64,000 bases of DNA from Poindextera sp965277425 (GTDB taxonomy: Bacteria; Pseudomonadota; Alphaproteobacteria; Caulobacterales; Caulobacteraceae). The stretch lies in assembly GCA_965277425.1 (NCBI GenBank), contig CBDICR010000005.1, forward strand, positions 620,001-684,000, read 5' to 3'. The notes beneath the pieces were generated by a model. That model saw nothing but the letters and a program-made list of their open reading frames with translations. It made no database searches and had not been told where the DNA came from. Below are positions 1-8,373 of the stretch, in pieces (position 1 is the first letter of the stretch; each line of letters opens with the position of its first letter). The translations under genes and the position numbers were made by a program.

Positions 1-207
1 GCCCAGCCGCCGCAGCAGGGTCATGGACAGCATGCGCGCGAAAGCCCGGTCGCGCGGCTCGAGTTTCGAGAACGGCGCCTGCTCCAGCGCCTCCTCCAGG
101 CCGCCGCGACGGTCGAGCGCCGCCTGGGCGAGGCTCAAGGCGGCGTCACGGGCGGCGAGGCCGTCGGCGGGTTCACCATCGGCGCGTTCGGGTGGGATGA
201 GGCTCAC
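1..207 (-). CDS. rsmB: 16S rRNA (cytosine-C5) methyltransferase RsmB, N-terminal fragment
   Basis: Only the first ~69 codons lie in the window; the gene runs off the left edge. The translation shows the NusB-like RNA-binding domain that begins RsmB/Fmu proteins: a helix around ARDAALSLAQAAL, then LEEALEQAPFSKL, then the conserved DRAFARMLSMTLLRRLG stretch. The family methylates 16S rRNA cytosine 967. The catalytic Rossmann domain is outside the window. I chose the GTG at 207 because the preceding in-frame codons look less conserved. A TTG about 13 codons further upstream is also possible. It is divergent from the SDHAF4-like gene. Confidence 0.7.
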   Translation of the reverse strand, partial: MSLIPPERADGEPADGLAARDAALSLAQAALDRRGGLEEALEQAPFSKLEPRDRAFARMLSMTLLRRLG

Positions 208-281
208 CCACGAGGCCGTGCGCCGCCCAGGCGCCGCGGTCAAGACTGGCGCGGTCGCCGGCGCGGGACTAAATCTGCGTG

Positions 282-485
282 ATGGACGAGCCTGAAATCG
301 ACACCAGCCGCATTCGCAAGCCGCTCAGCGACGCCGCGCGCCGGGCCCTGGCCGAGGCCGAAGACCGCCGCAAGGCGGCCGCGGCGGCGCAGGACGCGAC
401 GCCGACCGAGATCGGCGGCCGCAAGGGCCCCGAACCCACCCGCTACGGCGATTGGGAACGCAACGGCATCGCCGTGGACTTCTGA
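282..485 (+). CDS. DUF1674 protein, succinate dehydrogenase assembly factor 4 (SDHAF4) homologue
   Basis: This small 67-residue protein ends in the family hallmark PTRYGDWERNGIAVDF, which closely matches the conserved C-terminus of DUF1674/SDHAF4. The N-terminal half is charged and alanine-rich with no membrane segment. In mitochondria and alphaproteobacteria the family helps mature flavinylated succinate dehydrogenase subunit A, so a cytoplasmic chaperone role is inferred. Two starts overlap, GTG at 279 and ATG at 282; I took the ATG. It is divergent from rsmB and no sdh gene lies nearby. Confidence 0.85.
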   Translation: MDEPEIDTSRIRKPLSDAARRALAEAEDRRKAAAAAQDATPTEIGGRKGPEPTRYGDWERNGIAVDF

Positions 486-582
486 CGCCGATTTCGCCTG
501 CCGCGCGCAGAGGCTGGCGCGCACCCGATCACGACCCTAGTCTCGCCGTTAATCTTTATGAACGAGCGAGGAGGGTCCTTTC

Positions 583-1098
583 ATGGATCGCAAGACCACG
601 TTTTTGGCGGTGTTGGCCGGCCTGGCCCTGGCGGCGAGTGCAACGCTGGCCTTCGCCGGCGACCGCGGCAGTCACGAGGTTTGGAGGACTGAGCGCTGCG
701 GCTGCGTGGTGCGCGTCCACCACGTCGTGCGGCATGTGCGGCATGTCCAGCGCGTTGAGGTTCGATACTACGCGCTGCCCGCCCCGCCGCCGGTGATCAT
801 CGAGCGGCCGGTCGTGGTCCGGGACGAGGGCGTGCGCCTGTCCGATACCTTCTTCGCCGACAGCGGCGGCGTCGGCCCGGTCTTCGCCGACTACGGCGGC
901 GGCGGGGGCGGCGGCTATGTCATCGAGCAGGGCGGCGCTTCGGCCTTCGCCGGCGCCCATGCCAGCGCTTCGGCGTCCGCCAATGTCTCGATCGCCTTCA
1001 GAGGCCGAGGCCGCATGCCCTGGCGCCCGATGCCGCATGGCGGCGGCGGTTGCGGCTGCAGCGGCGGTGGTGGCGGCGGTCACATGGGCAAGTGGTAG
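583..1098 (+). CDS. Secreted glycine-rich protein of unknown function
   Basis: This 171-residue protein has a clear Sec signal peptide: a short basic start, a hydrophobic core LAVLAGLALAASATL, then likely cleavage after AFA near residue 25. A Cys-Gly-Cys and a valine/histidine/arginine-rich stretch follow (about residues 37-60). Next come a proline-rich segment, a seven-glycine run near residue 107, an Ala/Ser-rich repeat (ASASASAN) and a glycine tail with a second Cys-Gly-Cys. A GAGGAGGG ribosome-binding site precedes the ATG at 583. I recognise no domain. It could be a surface or envelope structural protein. Its stop codon directly abuts the convergent pyrF stop codon. Confidence 0.65.
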   Translation: MDRKTTFLAVLAGLALAASATLAFAGDRGSHEVWRTERCGCVVRVHHVVRHVRHVQRVEVRYYALPAPPPVIIERPVVVRDEGVRLSDTFFADSGGVGPVFADYGGGGGGGYVIEQGGASAFAGAHASASASANVSIAFRGRGRMPWRPMPHGGGGCGCSGGGGGGHMGKW

Positions 1099-1827
1099 TC
1101 AGGCCCCGGCCATTTCCTGCGAAACATTGATCGCCGCGCCGCGCGGGTCGTTGGCGGCGGTGATCGGTCGGCCGACGACGATATGGCTGGCGCCGGCGGC
1201 CAGGGCCTCGGCCGGCGTTGCCGCGCGCGCCTGATCGTCGGCCTTGGCCCAGCTGGGCCGCACCCCGGGCGTCACCACGATGAAGTTCGGACCGCCGATG
1301 CGCCGCGCGATCGCCGCCTCGCGGGGGCTGGTGACGATGCCGTCGATCCCGGCGTCGATCGCTTGGCGCACGCGCAGCTCGACCAAAGCCTCGATTTTCT
1401 GCGCGTAGCCGATCTGTTCCAGATCGACCTGGCTGAGGCTGGTCAGCACGGTGACGCCGATGATCCTGGCGCCCACGGCGCCGGCGCGCCCGCGCACGGC
1501 GGCGGCCATCACCTGCGGCTCGGCATGCACAGTGAGCAGATCGCAGGATCCGCTCGCCACGATGGCCGCGGTGGCCCGCTCCACGGTCGCGCCGATGTCG
1601 TGCAGCTTCCAGTCGAGAAAGACCTGACGGCCCCGCCGTTTCAGGTCCCGCGCCACCTCCATGCCGCCGCCGGCCAGGAGCTGCAGGCCGATCTTGTAGA
1701 AGAGGACGCTGTCGCCCAACTGCTCGACCATGGACTCGGCGTCGGCGCGGGCGGGGACGTCGAGGGCCAGGATCAGGCGCGGGTCGGCGCGCTGGCCAAC
1801 CTCGCTGGCGAGCTGGGCGGCGGGCAT
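1099..1827 (-). CDS. pyrF: Orotidine 5'-phosphate decarboxylase
   Basis: PyrF converts OMP to UMP, the last step of de novo pyrimidine synthesis, in the cytoplasm. The 242-residue TIM barrel shows the substrate strand LILALDVP (residues 18-25), the lysine of FYKIG (K45) and the catalytic Asp-Lys-Asp cluster in FLDWKLHDIGATV (D72, K74, D77). The C-terminal phosphate-binding region is VTPGVRPSWAKADDQAR followed by HIVVGRPI. An AAGGAG sits five bases before the ATG at 1827. The gene is divergent from marC and convergent with the secreted glycine-rich gene, with no spacer. Confidence 0.95.
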   Translation of the reverse strand: MPAAQLASEVGQRADPRLILALDVPARADAESMVEQLGDSVLFYKIGLQLLAGGGMEVARDLKRRGRQVFLDWKLHDIGATVERATAAIVASGSCDLLTVHAEPQVMAAAVRGRAGAVGARIIGVTVLTSLSQVDLEQIGYAQKIEALVELRVRQAIDAGIDGIVTSPREAAIARRIGGPNFIVVTPGVRPSWAKADDQARAATPAEALAAGASHIVVGRPITAANDPRGAAINVSQEMAGA

Positions 1828-1900
1828 GGCGGCTCCTTGAGCGTACGCGCAGGCTTTCGCCAGCGGCGCAAAACTCGATGATTTAGGCTAAGGGCGGAGG

Positions 1901-2593
1901 ATGAGCCTCGCCGACCTCAGCGTCAACTTCTTCGTCGCGCTCTTCGCCCTGATCGACCCGATCGGCAATGTGCCGGTGTTCGCGGCGGCGACCGTCGGCG
2001 CGACACCGGCCGGCCGGCGGCGGCTGGCCCTCTATATCGCGCTATTTTCCCTGATATTTCTGTCACTGATCTATGTCTCGGGCCTGGCCTTGCTGCGCTT
2101 TTTCGGCGTGTCGCTGTCAGCCTTCCGCATCGCCGGCGGCATCCTGCTCTTCCTGCTTGGCCTCGACATGGCCCGCGATGACTTCACCGCCCGCTTCACC
2201 GATGCGGCGGGCGACGGCGCGCCGGTTTCGACCGGCGCCTACGCCAAGCAGCGGTTCGAGCGGCTGATCGTCCCCTTCGCCATGCCGCTGCTGATCGGGC
2301 CCGGCGCCATATCGACCGTGGTGATCTACGCCAGCGAGGCCAAGGCCTATGGCGCGGCAGGCCTCGCCGCCGGCTTCGGGGTCATCGCGGTTGTGTCGGG
2401 TCTCATCGTGCCCGTCTTCTGGACCACCGGGCTGATTTCACGCCTGCTCGGCCGCATCGGCATGACCATCGTCGTGCGGGTGCTGGGCCTCATCCTCTGC
2501 GCCATGGCGGTGCAGTTCATCATCGCCGGCGTCGGCGGCTCGACCCATGGCGTGGTGCGCCCGGACGCCATTTCGCCCTACCAGCAGAACTGA
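1901..2593 (+). CDS. MarC family integral membrane protein
   Basis: This 230-residue protein has about six hydrophobic segments arranged as in the MarC/YhgN family. The conserved N-terminal LFALIDPIGNVPVF motif (about residues 16-29) and the later PFAMPLLIGPGAISTV repeat of the same motif (about residues 126-141) are both present. The family resembles small multi-pass transporters, but its substrate is not established. The MarC name does not mean multidrug resistance. An AAGGGCGGAGG lies just before the ATG. It is divergent from pyrF. Confidence 0.88.
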   Translation: MSLADLSVNFFVALFALIDPIGNVPVFAAATVGATPAGRRRLALYIALFSLIFLSLIYVSGLALLRFFGVSLSAFRIAGGILLFLLGLDMARDDFTARFTDAAGDGAPVSTGAYAKQRFERLIVPFAMPLLIGPGAISTVVIYASEAKAYGAAGLAAGFGVIAVVSGLIVPVFWTTGLISRLLGRIGMTIVVRVLGLILCAMAVQFIIAGVGGSTHGVVRPDAISPYQQN

Positions 2594-2619
2594 TTGGCGG
2601 CCTCGGCCGTTTGGTGATC

Positions 2620-2835
2620 ATGCCTGCCGTTCATTCGACCGCGCTCAAAGCCATCGACTATCGGCCCATCGAGCATCAGCTGGTGCTGAAGTTCTCAAGC
2701 GGCGAGCTTTATGCCTACGATCAGGCCTCGCCGGACCTCTATCAACGCTTCCTGGCCGCCGAGTCCAAGGGCCGCTTCTTCCAGGCCGAGGTCCGCGGCC
2801 GCCTGCCCTTCCACAAACTCAGGTCGACGCCTTAA
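2620..2835 (+). CDS. KTSC domain protein
   Basis: This 71-residue protein fits the short KTSC domain: an opening VHSTALKAIDYRPIEHQLVLKF strand-turn-strand region, the YAYDQASPDLYQRFLAA segment, and a final GRFFQAEVRGRLPFHKL. KTSC domains are named for a lysyl-tRNA synthetase C-terminal extension and also occur alone; their function is not settled. I chose ATG 2620 over the in-frame TTG at 2611. Its last 17 bases overlap the 3' end of argG on the other strand. Confidence 0.72.
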   Translation: MPAVHSTALKAIDYRPIEHQLVLKFSSGELYAYDQASPDLYQRFLAAESKGRFFQAEVRGRLPFHKLRSTP

Positions 2836-4048
2836 GCCCGCGCCGCGCCGCCACGCGCAGGCGCAGCGCGTTCAGCTTGATGAAGCCCGAGGCGTCGCGG
2901 TGGTCGTAGGCCACCTTGCCCTCTTCGAAGGTGACCAGGTCCTGGTCGTAGAGCGAGTGCGGGCTGGTGCGGCCGATGACGGTGACATTGCCCTTGTAGA
3001 GCTTCACCCGCACCTGGCCACCAACATAGCCCTGGCTCTGGTCGATCGCCGCCTGCAGCATCAGCCGCTCGGGCGTGAACCAGAAGCCGTTGTAGATCAG
3101 CTCCGCATAGCGGGGCATGAGCTCGTCCTTCAGATGCATGGCGCCCCGGTCCAGGGTGATCGACTCCATGCCCCTGTGGGCGGCCAGAAGGATCGTGCCG
3201 CCGGGCGTCTCGTAGACGCCGCGCGACTTCATCCCGACGTAGCGGTTCTCCACCAGATCGAGGCGGCCTATGCCATTGTCATGGCCCAGCTGGTTGAGCT
3301 TGGTCAGCAGGGCGGCGGGCGACAGCTTGACGCCGTCGATGGCGACGGGATCGCCCTTTTCGAAATCCATGGTGAAGATCGTCGGCTTGTCTGGCGCGTC
3401 TTCGGGCGCGATCGTGCGCATGTGCACGAACTCCGGCGCCTCGACCGCGGGGTCCTCCAGCACCTTCCCCTCCGAAGAGGAGTGCAGCAGGTTGGCGTCG
3501 ACGCTGAACGGCGCCTCGCCGCGCTTGTCCTTGGTGATGGTGATCTGGTGCTGTTCGGCGAAGTCCAGCAGCGCCTCCCGGCTGGGAAAGGTCCATTCGC
3601 GCCAGGGCGCGATCACCCGGATGTCCGGCTCCAGCGCGTAATAGGCCACCTCGTAGCGCACCTGATCGTTGCCCTTGCCGGTCGAGCCGTGGGAGACCGC
3701 GTCGGCGCCGACCTTGCGGGCGATCTCGATCTGGGTCTTGGCGATCAGCGGCCGCGCGATCGAGGTGCCGAGCAGGTACTGGCCCTCATAGACGGTGTTG
3801 GCGCGGAACATGGGGAAGACGAAGTCGCGGACGAATTCCTCGCGCAGATCCTCGATGAAGATGTTCTCGGGTTTGACGCCGAGCGACAGCGCCTTCTCCC
3901 GCGCCGGGCCCAGCTCCTCGCCCTGGCCGAGGTCGGCGGTGAAGGTCACCACCTCGCAGCCATAGGTCTGCTGCAGCCACTTGACGATGGTCGAGGAATC
4001 CAGCCCGCCGGAATAGGCGAGCACGACTTTCTTTACGGGCGTGTCCAT
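2819..4048 (-). CDS. argG: Argininosuccinate synthase
   Basis: ArgG ligates citrulline and aspartate with ATP to give argininosuccinate, the penultimate step of arginine synthesis. The 409-residue product has the PP-loop AYSGGLDSS at residues 11-19, the nucleotide and citrulline region HGSTGKGNDQVRYE, and the conserved APWREW and KRGEAPFSVDANLLH segments. It extends to a normal family length. The start at 4048 (MDTPVKKV) was chosen because upstream codons are not conserved. It runs convergently into the KTSC gene and sits just downstream of kup on the same strand. Confidence 0.96.
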   Translation of the reverse strand: MDTPVKKVVLAYSGGLDSSTIVKWLQQTYGCEVVTFTADLGQGEELGPAREKALSLGVKPENIFIEDLREEFVRDFVFPMFRANTVYEGQYLLGTSIARPLIAKTQIEIARKVGADAVSHGSTGKGNDQVRYEVAYYALEPDIRVIAPWREWTFPSREALLDFAEQHQITITKDKRGEAPFSVDANLLHSSSEGKVLEDPAVEAPEFVHMRTIAPEDAPDKPTIFTMDFEKGDPVAIDGVKLSPAALLTKLNQLGHDNGIGRLDLVENRYVGMKSRGVYETPGGTILLAAHRGMESITLDRGAMHLKDELMPRYAELIYNGFWFTPERLMLQAAIDQSQGYVGGQVRVKLYKGNVTVIGRTSPHSLYDQDLVTFEEGKVAYDHRDASGFIKLNALRLRVAARRGLKAST

Positions 4049-4096
4049 GGCGTCCCCATACGGCGCGAGGCCCGGAGGGTTCAAGCCTAGTGAATG

Positions 4097-6061
4097 TCAG
4101 ACCGTCACCTGCGCCCCCAGCTCGACGACGCGGCCGGGCGGAATCTTGAAGAAGTCGGTCGGGTTGGCGGCGTTCTTGGTCAGGAAAATGAACAGTTTGT
4201 CCTGCCAGAGCGGCATGCTCGGCTGGGCCGCGGGCACCAGCGAGCGGCGGCCGAGAAAGAAGCTGGTGGCCATGATGTCGAACTTCAACCCCTGCTTGCG
4301 GCAGAGCTGCAGCGCCTTGGGCAGGTTCGGCGTCTCCATGAAGCCATAGCGGATGGTCACCTTCTTGAAGTCGTCATTGACCGGCTCGATGGCGATGCGG
4401 TTGGCCTCGGAGACGCGCGGCGTCTCGGTGGTGTGCACGGTCAGGATGACGTTGTGCGCGTGCAGGACCTTGTTGTGCTTGAGGTTGTGCATCAACGCCA
4501 CCGGCGCCATGTCGGCGTCGCCGGTCAGATAGATGGCGGTGCCGGGCGCGCGATAGGGCGGCCGGGCGCGCAGCATGTCGACCAGTTCGACCAGGGGCAG
4601 GCTGTCGCGGCGGGTCTTTTCGGTCAGCACCTGCGCCCCGCGGGTCCAGGTCCACATGATGACCACCAGGGCCGCGCCCATGACCAGCGGCAGCCAGGCG
4701 CCGTCGCGGACCTTCAGCAGGTTGGACGAGGTGAAGATCAGGTCGATCACGGCGATGGGGCCCAGCAGCAGCGCCGCCTGCCACACCCGCCACTTCCACA
4801 TCCGCCGCACGATCACATAGGCCAGGAAGGTATCGATCAGCATGGCGCCGGTCACCGCCAGCCCGTAGGCCGACGCCAGATGGCTGGAGGTCTGGAAGAT
4901 GAGCAGAAGCAGGATCACCCCGATCATCAGGAAAAGATTGACCGAAGGCGCGAAGATCTGGCCGGCCTGGGTCTCCGAGGTGCGGCGGATATCCATGCGC
5001 GGGAAAAGGCCCAGCTGGACCGCCTGGCCGGTCATGGAGAAGGCGCCGGAGATCAGGGCCTGGCTGGCGATGACGGTGGCCGCGGTGGCCAGCACCAGGA
5101 TCGGCCAATAGGCGATGCCCGGCGTCATGGCCCAGAACGGGTTGTGCCGGGCCCAGGGATGGTTCAGCACCAGCGCGCCCTGGCCCAGATAGGTCAGGAT
5201 CAGGCAGGGAAAGACGAAGCCCAGCCAGGCGCGCCGGATGGCGGTTTTGCCGAAATGGCCCATGTCGGTGTAGAGGGCCTGCGCCCCGGTCGCCGCCAGG
5301 AAGACGCTGCCCAGGATGACGAAGCCCAGAAAGCCGTTCTCGACCAGAAACCGCACCCCAAAATAGGGATTGAGCGCCCGCAATATGCTCAAGTTTCCCG
5401 AAAGCCGCCAGATTCCCAGCCCGGCCAGGGTCAGGAACCAGATCGCGATGATGGGGCCGAAAAAGGCCGCCACCCGCGTGGTTCCCCTGGCCTGCAGCAT
5501 GAAGAGCGCCACCAAGATGCCGGCGGCCATCGGCAGGGCGTAGGGCGCGAGGTGGCGGCCGATATGCGGCGCAGCGCGCACGCCCTCGACCGCCGAGAGC
5601 ACCGAAATCGCCGGCGTGATCAGCCCGTCGCCGAAAAAGAGCGCCGCGCCGACCATGCCCAGGAAGAAGATCGCGGCGGTGCGGCGTCCGACCGCGCGCT
5701 GGGCAAGCGCCATCAGCGCCAGCGTCCCGCCCTCGCCCTTGTTGTCGGCGCGCATCAGCACGATGACGTATTTGACCGTGACGATGAGGACGAGGGTCCA
5801 GATGATCAGAGACACCACGCCCACGACCGATTCCGGCCCGTCCGCGCCGCGGCGGGTGTGGGCCAGGGCCTCGCGCATGGCGTAGAGCGGACTTGTTCCG
5901 ATATCCCCGAAGACCACGCCCACCGAGCCGATCGCCAGGGCCCAGCCGCCTTGGCCCCACGGGGCGCGGGCCGAACCGTCCGTGCCGGAAGACTCGACAC
6001 CGGGTGCGGACGCGACCTGGGTGGGGGGAGACGAGGCCGGTTTCGGCGCTTCGCCCGTCAT
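4097..6061 (-). CDS. kup: Low-affinity potassium uptake protein Kup
   Basis: This 654-residue inner-membrane K+/H+ symporter family protein has a variable N-terminus of ~40 residues. It is followed by the KUP signature GSVGVVFGDIGTSPLYA and about twelve hydrophobic segments. VKYVIVLMRADNKGEGG, the conserved loop after the second helix pair, and SAVEGVR are visible. From about residue 470 a hydrophilic cytosolic domain with the APGTAIYLTGD motif follows, as in the family. A GGAGG lies six bases before the ATG at 6061. argG follows 48 bases downstream. Confidence 0.95.
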   Translation of the reverse strand: MTGEAPKPASSPPTQVASAPGVESSGTDGSARAPWGQGGWALAIGSVGVVFGDIGTSPLYAMREALAHTRRGADGPESVVGVVSLIIWTLVLIVTVKYVIVLMRADNKGEGGTLALMALAQRAVGRRTAAIFFLGMVGAALFFGDGLITPAISVLSAVEGVRAAPHIGRHLAPYALPMAAGILVALFMLQARGTTRVAAFFGPIIAIWFLTLAGLGIWRLSGNLSILRALNPYFGVRFLVENGFLGFVILGSVFLAATGAQALYTDMGHFGKTAIRRAWLGFVFPCLILTYLGQGALVLNHPWARHNPFWAMTPGIAYWPILVLATAATVIASQALISGAFSMTGQAVQLGLFPRMDIRRTSETQAGQIFAPSVNLFLMIGVILLLLIFQTSSHLASAYGLAVTGAMLIDTFLAYVIVRRMWKWRVWQAALLLGPIAVIDLIFTSSNLLKVRDGAWLPLVMGAALVVIMWTWTRGAQVLTEKTRRDSLPLVELVDMLRARPPYRAPGTAIYLTGDADMAPVALMHNLKHNKVLHAHNVILTVHTTETPRVSEANRIAIEPVNDDFKKVTIRYGFMETPNLPKALQLCRKQGLKFDIMATSFFLGRRSLVPAAQPSMPLWQDKLFIFLTKNAANPTDFFKIPPGRVVELGAQVTV

Positions 6062-6208
6062 GCATGACCTCCGGGGTCGGCCGGGCTTAACGAGCGACCG
6101 GCCCCACTTTCAGAGCCGGCGCGATACTCCCTTTCCTCGGCGTCTTCAATCGGACTCGCGTCCGATGCAATCGCGCCGGAAGATCGGCCTTGCTTAGCCA
6201 AGACGAGT

Positions 6209-6237
6209 CCCGCTCCCCCGCCAGGCGAGGGAGCGGG
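6209..6237 (-). terminator. Strong GC hairpin after the His/Met-repeat gene
   Basis: A nine-base perfect stem, CCCGCTCCC pairing with GGGAGCGGG, is extended inward by CGCC/GGCG. It lies about ten bases past the stop codon of the minus-strand gene at 6247. There is no clear T-run, so this may be a processing barrier or a small palindrome rather than a classical intrinsic terminator. The rest of 6062-6246 shows nothing else recognisable. Confidence 0.4.
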
Positions 6238-6246
6238 CGATGATGC

Positions 6247-6477
6247 CTATTTGGGCGCCATCATGTCGTGCTTCATCATGCTGTGCTTCATCATGCTGTG
6301 CTTGGCCATGTGATGCATCATCATGTGATGTTTCATCATATGATGGCTCATCATGTGGTGCGTCATCATGTGGTGGGTTTCCGGCGGATTGGGGATCGGC
6401 TCCATCTGCGCGGCGGCCATGCCGGCCGAGAACGCGAAGACGGCCAGGGCCGAAATCGCCAGGGTGACTCGTTTCAT
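6247..6477 (-). CDS. Small secreted protein of His/Met pentad repeats, possible metal binder
   Basis: This 76-residue protein starts with a typical signal peptide (KR, then a hydrophobic stretch to about residue 20, likely cleavage near AAAQ at 21-24). After a short proline linker, residues 35-73 are eight imperfect five-residue units: four HHMMx, then HHMAK, HSMMK twice, and HDMM. They contain 13 histidines and 16 methionines in 39 residues and no cysteine. A GGAG lies seven bases before the ATG. Methionine- and histidine-rich periplasmic segments commonly bind copper or silver, so a copper-binding or buffering role is inferred. I cannot name a family. It lies 90 bases downstream of purH on the same strand. 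Confidence 0.72.
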   Translation of the reverse strand: MKRVTLAISALAVFAFSAGMAAAQMEPIPNPPETHHMMTHHMMSHHMMKHHMMMHHMAKHSMMKHSMMKHDMMAPK

Positions 6478-6567
6478 AGGGTTTCTCCAGGTCGCGGGGT
6501 CCGATGAGACAACCCCGCCGAACGACGCAAACTAAGCTGACCGAGCCTGCGGGGGAACTGGGTTATT

Positions 6568-8184
6568 TCAGTGGCGAAAAACCCGCACGCCGGTGAAGGC
6601 CATGGCGATCCCGGCCTGATCGGCGGCCTCGATCACCTCGGCGTCGCGGATCGAGCCGCCCGGCTGGATCACGCTGGTCGCCCCGGCCTCCACAGCCTGC
6701 AAGAGGCCGTCGGCGAACGGGAAGAAGGCGTCCGACGCGCAGGCCGAGCCGACCGCCAGCGATTGCGGCAGACCCGCGGCCTCGGCGGCCTCCGCGGCGC
6801 GGATGGCGGCGATGCGAGCTGAATCGCGGCGGTTCATCTGGCCGGCGCCGATCCCGGCGGTCTGGCCGTCCTTGGCGTAGATCACCGCGTTGGATTTGAC
6901 GTGCTTGGCGATCGTGAAGGCGAACAACATGTCGTCGATCTGTTGCGCGGTCGGCTGGCGCTTGGTCACCACCTTCAGATCCAACGACGTGATCGCGGCG
7001 GCGTCGCGCGACTGGACCAGAAAGCCGCCGGCGACCGACCGGAAGCTCTCCCCTGCCGCCCGCGGGTCGGGCAGGGCGCCGGTCAGCAGCAGGCGCAGGT
7101 CCTTGCGCCGGGCGAAGACCGCGATGGCGTCCTCGTCGGCATCCGGCGCCACCACCACCTCGGTGAAGATCTTGACGATCTCGCGCGCGGCGGCTCGATC
7201 GAGCTTGCGGTTCACCGCCACGATGCCGCCGAAGGCCGAGACCGGATCGCATTGCAGGGCGCGCTCGTAGGCGTCCTTCAGCTCGCCGCCCAGCGCCACG
7301 CCGCACGGATTGGCGTGCTTGATGATGGCGACGGCCGCCTGCGCGTCGCCGGCGAACTCGGCGACCAGCTCGATGGCCGCGTCGGTGTCGTTGATGTTGT
7401 TGTAGCTGAGCGCCTTGCCCTGAAGCTGGCGCGCGCTGGCGACGCCGGGGCGCGGATGCGGAAAGGCGTAGAAGGCCGCCGCCTGATGCGGGTTTTCGCC
7501 ATAACGCATGGTCTGCACCAGGCGTCCGGCGATCGACTTGCGCTGCGGCCAGGCCTCGCCGACCTGACCGGCGAACCAGGCCCCGATGGCGGTGTCGTAG
7601 GCCGCGGTGCGGGCATAGGCGCGCGCCGCCAGGCCCTTGCGCAAGGCCAGCCTCGTCGCGCCGTCGGCCTTCAGCGCGGCCAGCACCTCGGCGACGTCCT
7701 GCGGCGTCGTGCAGACCGCGACATAGGCGTGGTTCTTGGCGGCCGAACGGATCATGGCCGGGCCGCCGATGTCGATATTCTCGACGCAGGTGGCGAAATC
7801 GCCGCCGCCGGCCACCGCGTCCTCGAAGGGATAGAGGCTGACATAGACCAGGTCGATGCCGCCTATGCCATGCTCGTCCATGGCCTTGGCGTGGTCGGGC
7901 GCGTCGCGCACGCCCAAAAGGCCGCCGTGCACGACGGGGTGCAGGGTCTTGACCCGGCCGTCCATCATCTCCGGATAGCCGGTCAGCTCGGCGATGTCCT
8001 TGACGGCCAGGCCGGCCGCGGCGATCGCCGCGCGCGTGCCGCCGGTCGAGACCAGCTCGACGCCGAGCGCCGCCAGATCGCGGGCGATCTCGACAAGGCC
8101 GGTCTTGTCGAAGACCGAGATCAACGCGCGTTTGACCGGTGCTGAATCGGCGGCGGGGGGAAACGGGGGGGCGGCATTGGCCAT
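6568..8184 (-). CDS. purH: Bifunctional AICAR transformylase / IMP cyclohydrolase
   Basis: PurH carries out the last two steps of IMP synthesis. The 538-residue protein has the MGS-like cyclohydrolase domain first: RALISVFDKTGLVE, the STGGTR loop, and VKTLHPVVHGGLLG. The transformylase domain follows, with IVAVNRKLDR, the KHVKSNAVIYAKDGQTAGIGAGQMNR region (split here by its own turns) and the SDAFFPFADG and SVIQPGGSIRD segments. AAGGAG precedes the ATG. Upstream lies a ZTP-type riboswitch, so ZMP/ZTP accumulation probably raises expression. Confidence 0.97.
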   Translation of the reverse strand: MANAAPPFPPAADSAPVKRALISVFDKTGLVEIARDLAALGVELVSTGGTRAAIAAAGLAVKDIAELTGYPEMMDGRVKTLHPVVHGGLLGVRDAPDHAKAMDEHGIGGIDLVYVSLYPFEDAVAGGGDFATCVENIDIGGPAMIRSAAKNHAYVAVCTTPQDVAEVLAALKADGATRLALRKGLAARAYARTAAYDTAIGAWFAGQVGEAWPQRKSIAGRLVQTMRYGENPHQAAAFYAFPHPRPGVASARQLQGKALSYNNINDTDAAIELVAEFAGDAQAAVAIIKHANPCGVALGGELKDAYERALQCDPVSAFGGIVAVNRKLDRAAAREIVKIFTEVVVAPDADEDAIAVFARRKDLRLLLTGALPDPRAAGESFRSVAGGFLVQSRDAAAITSLDLKVVTKRQPTAQQIDDMLFAFTIAKHVKSNAVIYAKDGQTAGIGAGQMNRRDSARIAAIRAAEAAEAAGLPQSLAVGSACASDAFFPFADGLLQAVEAGATSVIQPGGSIRDAEVIEAADQAGIAMAFTGVRVFRH

Positions 8185-8205
8185 GGGCTGTCTCCTTAAA
8201 AGTCA

Positions 8206-8288
8206 GGGAAAAGCCCAGGCGAGCGGCGGGGTCGAAAATCCAGCGCTTCCCGGTGGTCGCCCACCTTGATTTTCGCCAGTCACGCAGG
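8206..8288 (-). promoter_or_regulatory. ZTP (pfl) riboswitch in the purH leader
   Basis: Read on the minus strand, the leader contains GTGACTGGCG (8274-8283). Next is a hairpin GGTGGG-CGA-CCACCGGGAAG (within 8244-8265), whose GGTGG arm pairs with CCACC. Across a short linker comes CCGCCG..CGCCTGGGC (8213-8229). These are the conserved blocks of the pfl/ZTP aptamer as I remember it, in the right order, and the gene downstream is purH, a classical ZTP target. A short TTTTCCC stretch and the purH ribosome-binding site follow. The call rests on remembered consensus, not on a covariance-model score. Confidence 0.8.
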
Positions 8289-8373
8289 ATCGAGCCGGCG
8301 ATTATGCCCGCGCGCGCGGCGTGTCAATCGGCGGCGAAGCCACGTATTGACGTCGACGGTCCAGCGGGGCGGC

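Noticed and set aside
4094..6067. A 657-codon open frame opposite kup
   Set aside because: It is an antisense by-product of high GC: the product is rich in Gly/Arg/His/Gln with no domain, while the other strand encodes an intact Kup.
6260..6370. The catcatgtgatg-type DNA repeat as a satellite or CRISPR-like array
   Set aside because: The 15-base periodicity is the codon pattern of the HHMM pentads in a frame with a signal peptide and ribosome-binding site; there are no unique spacers.
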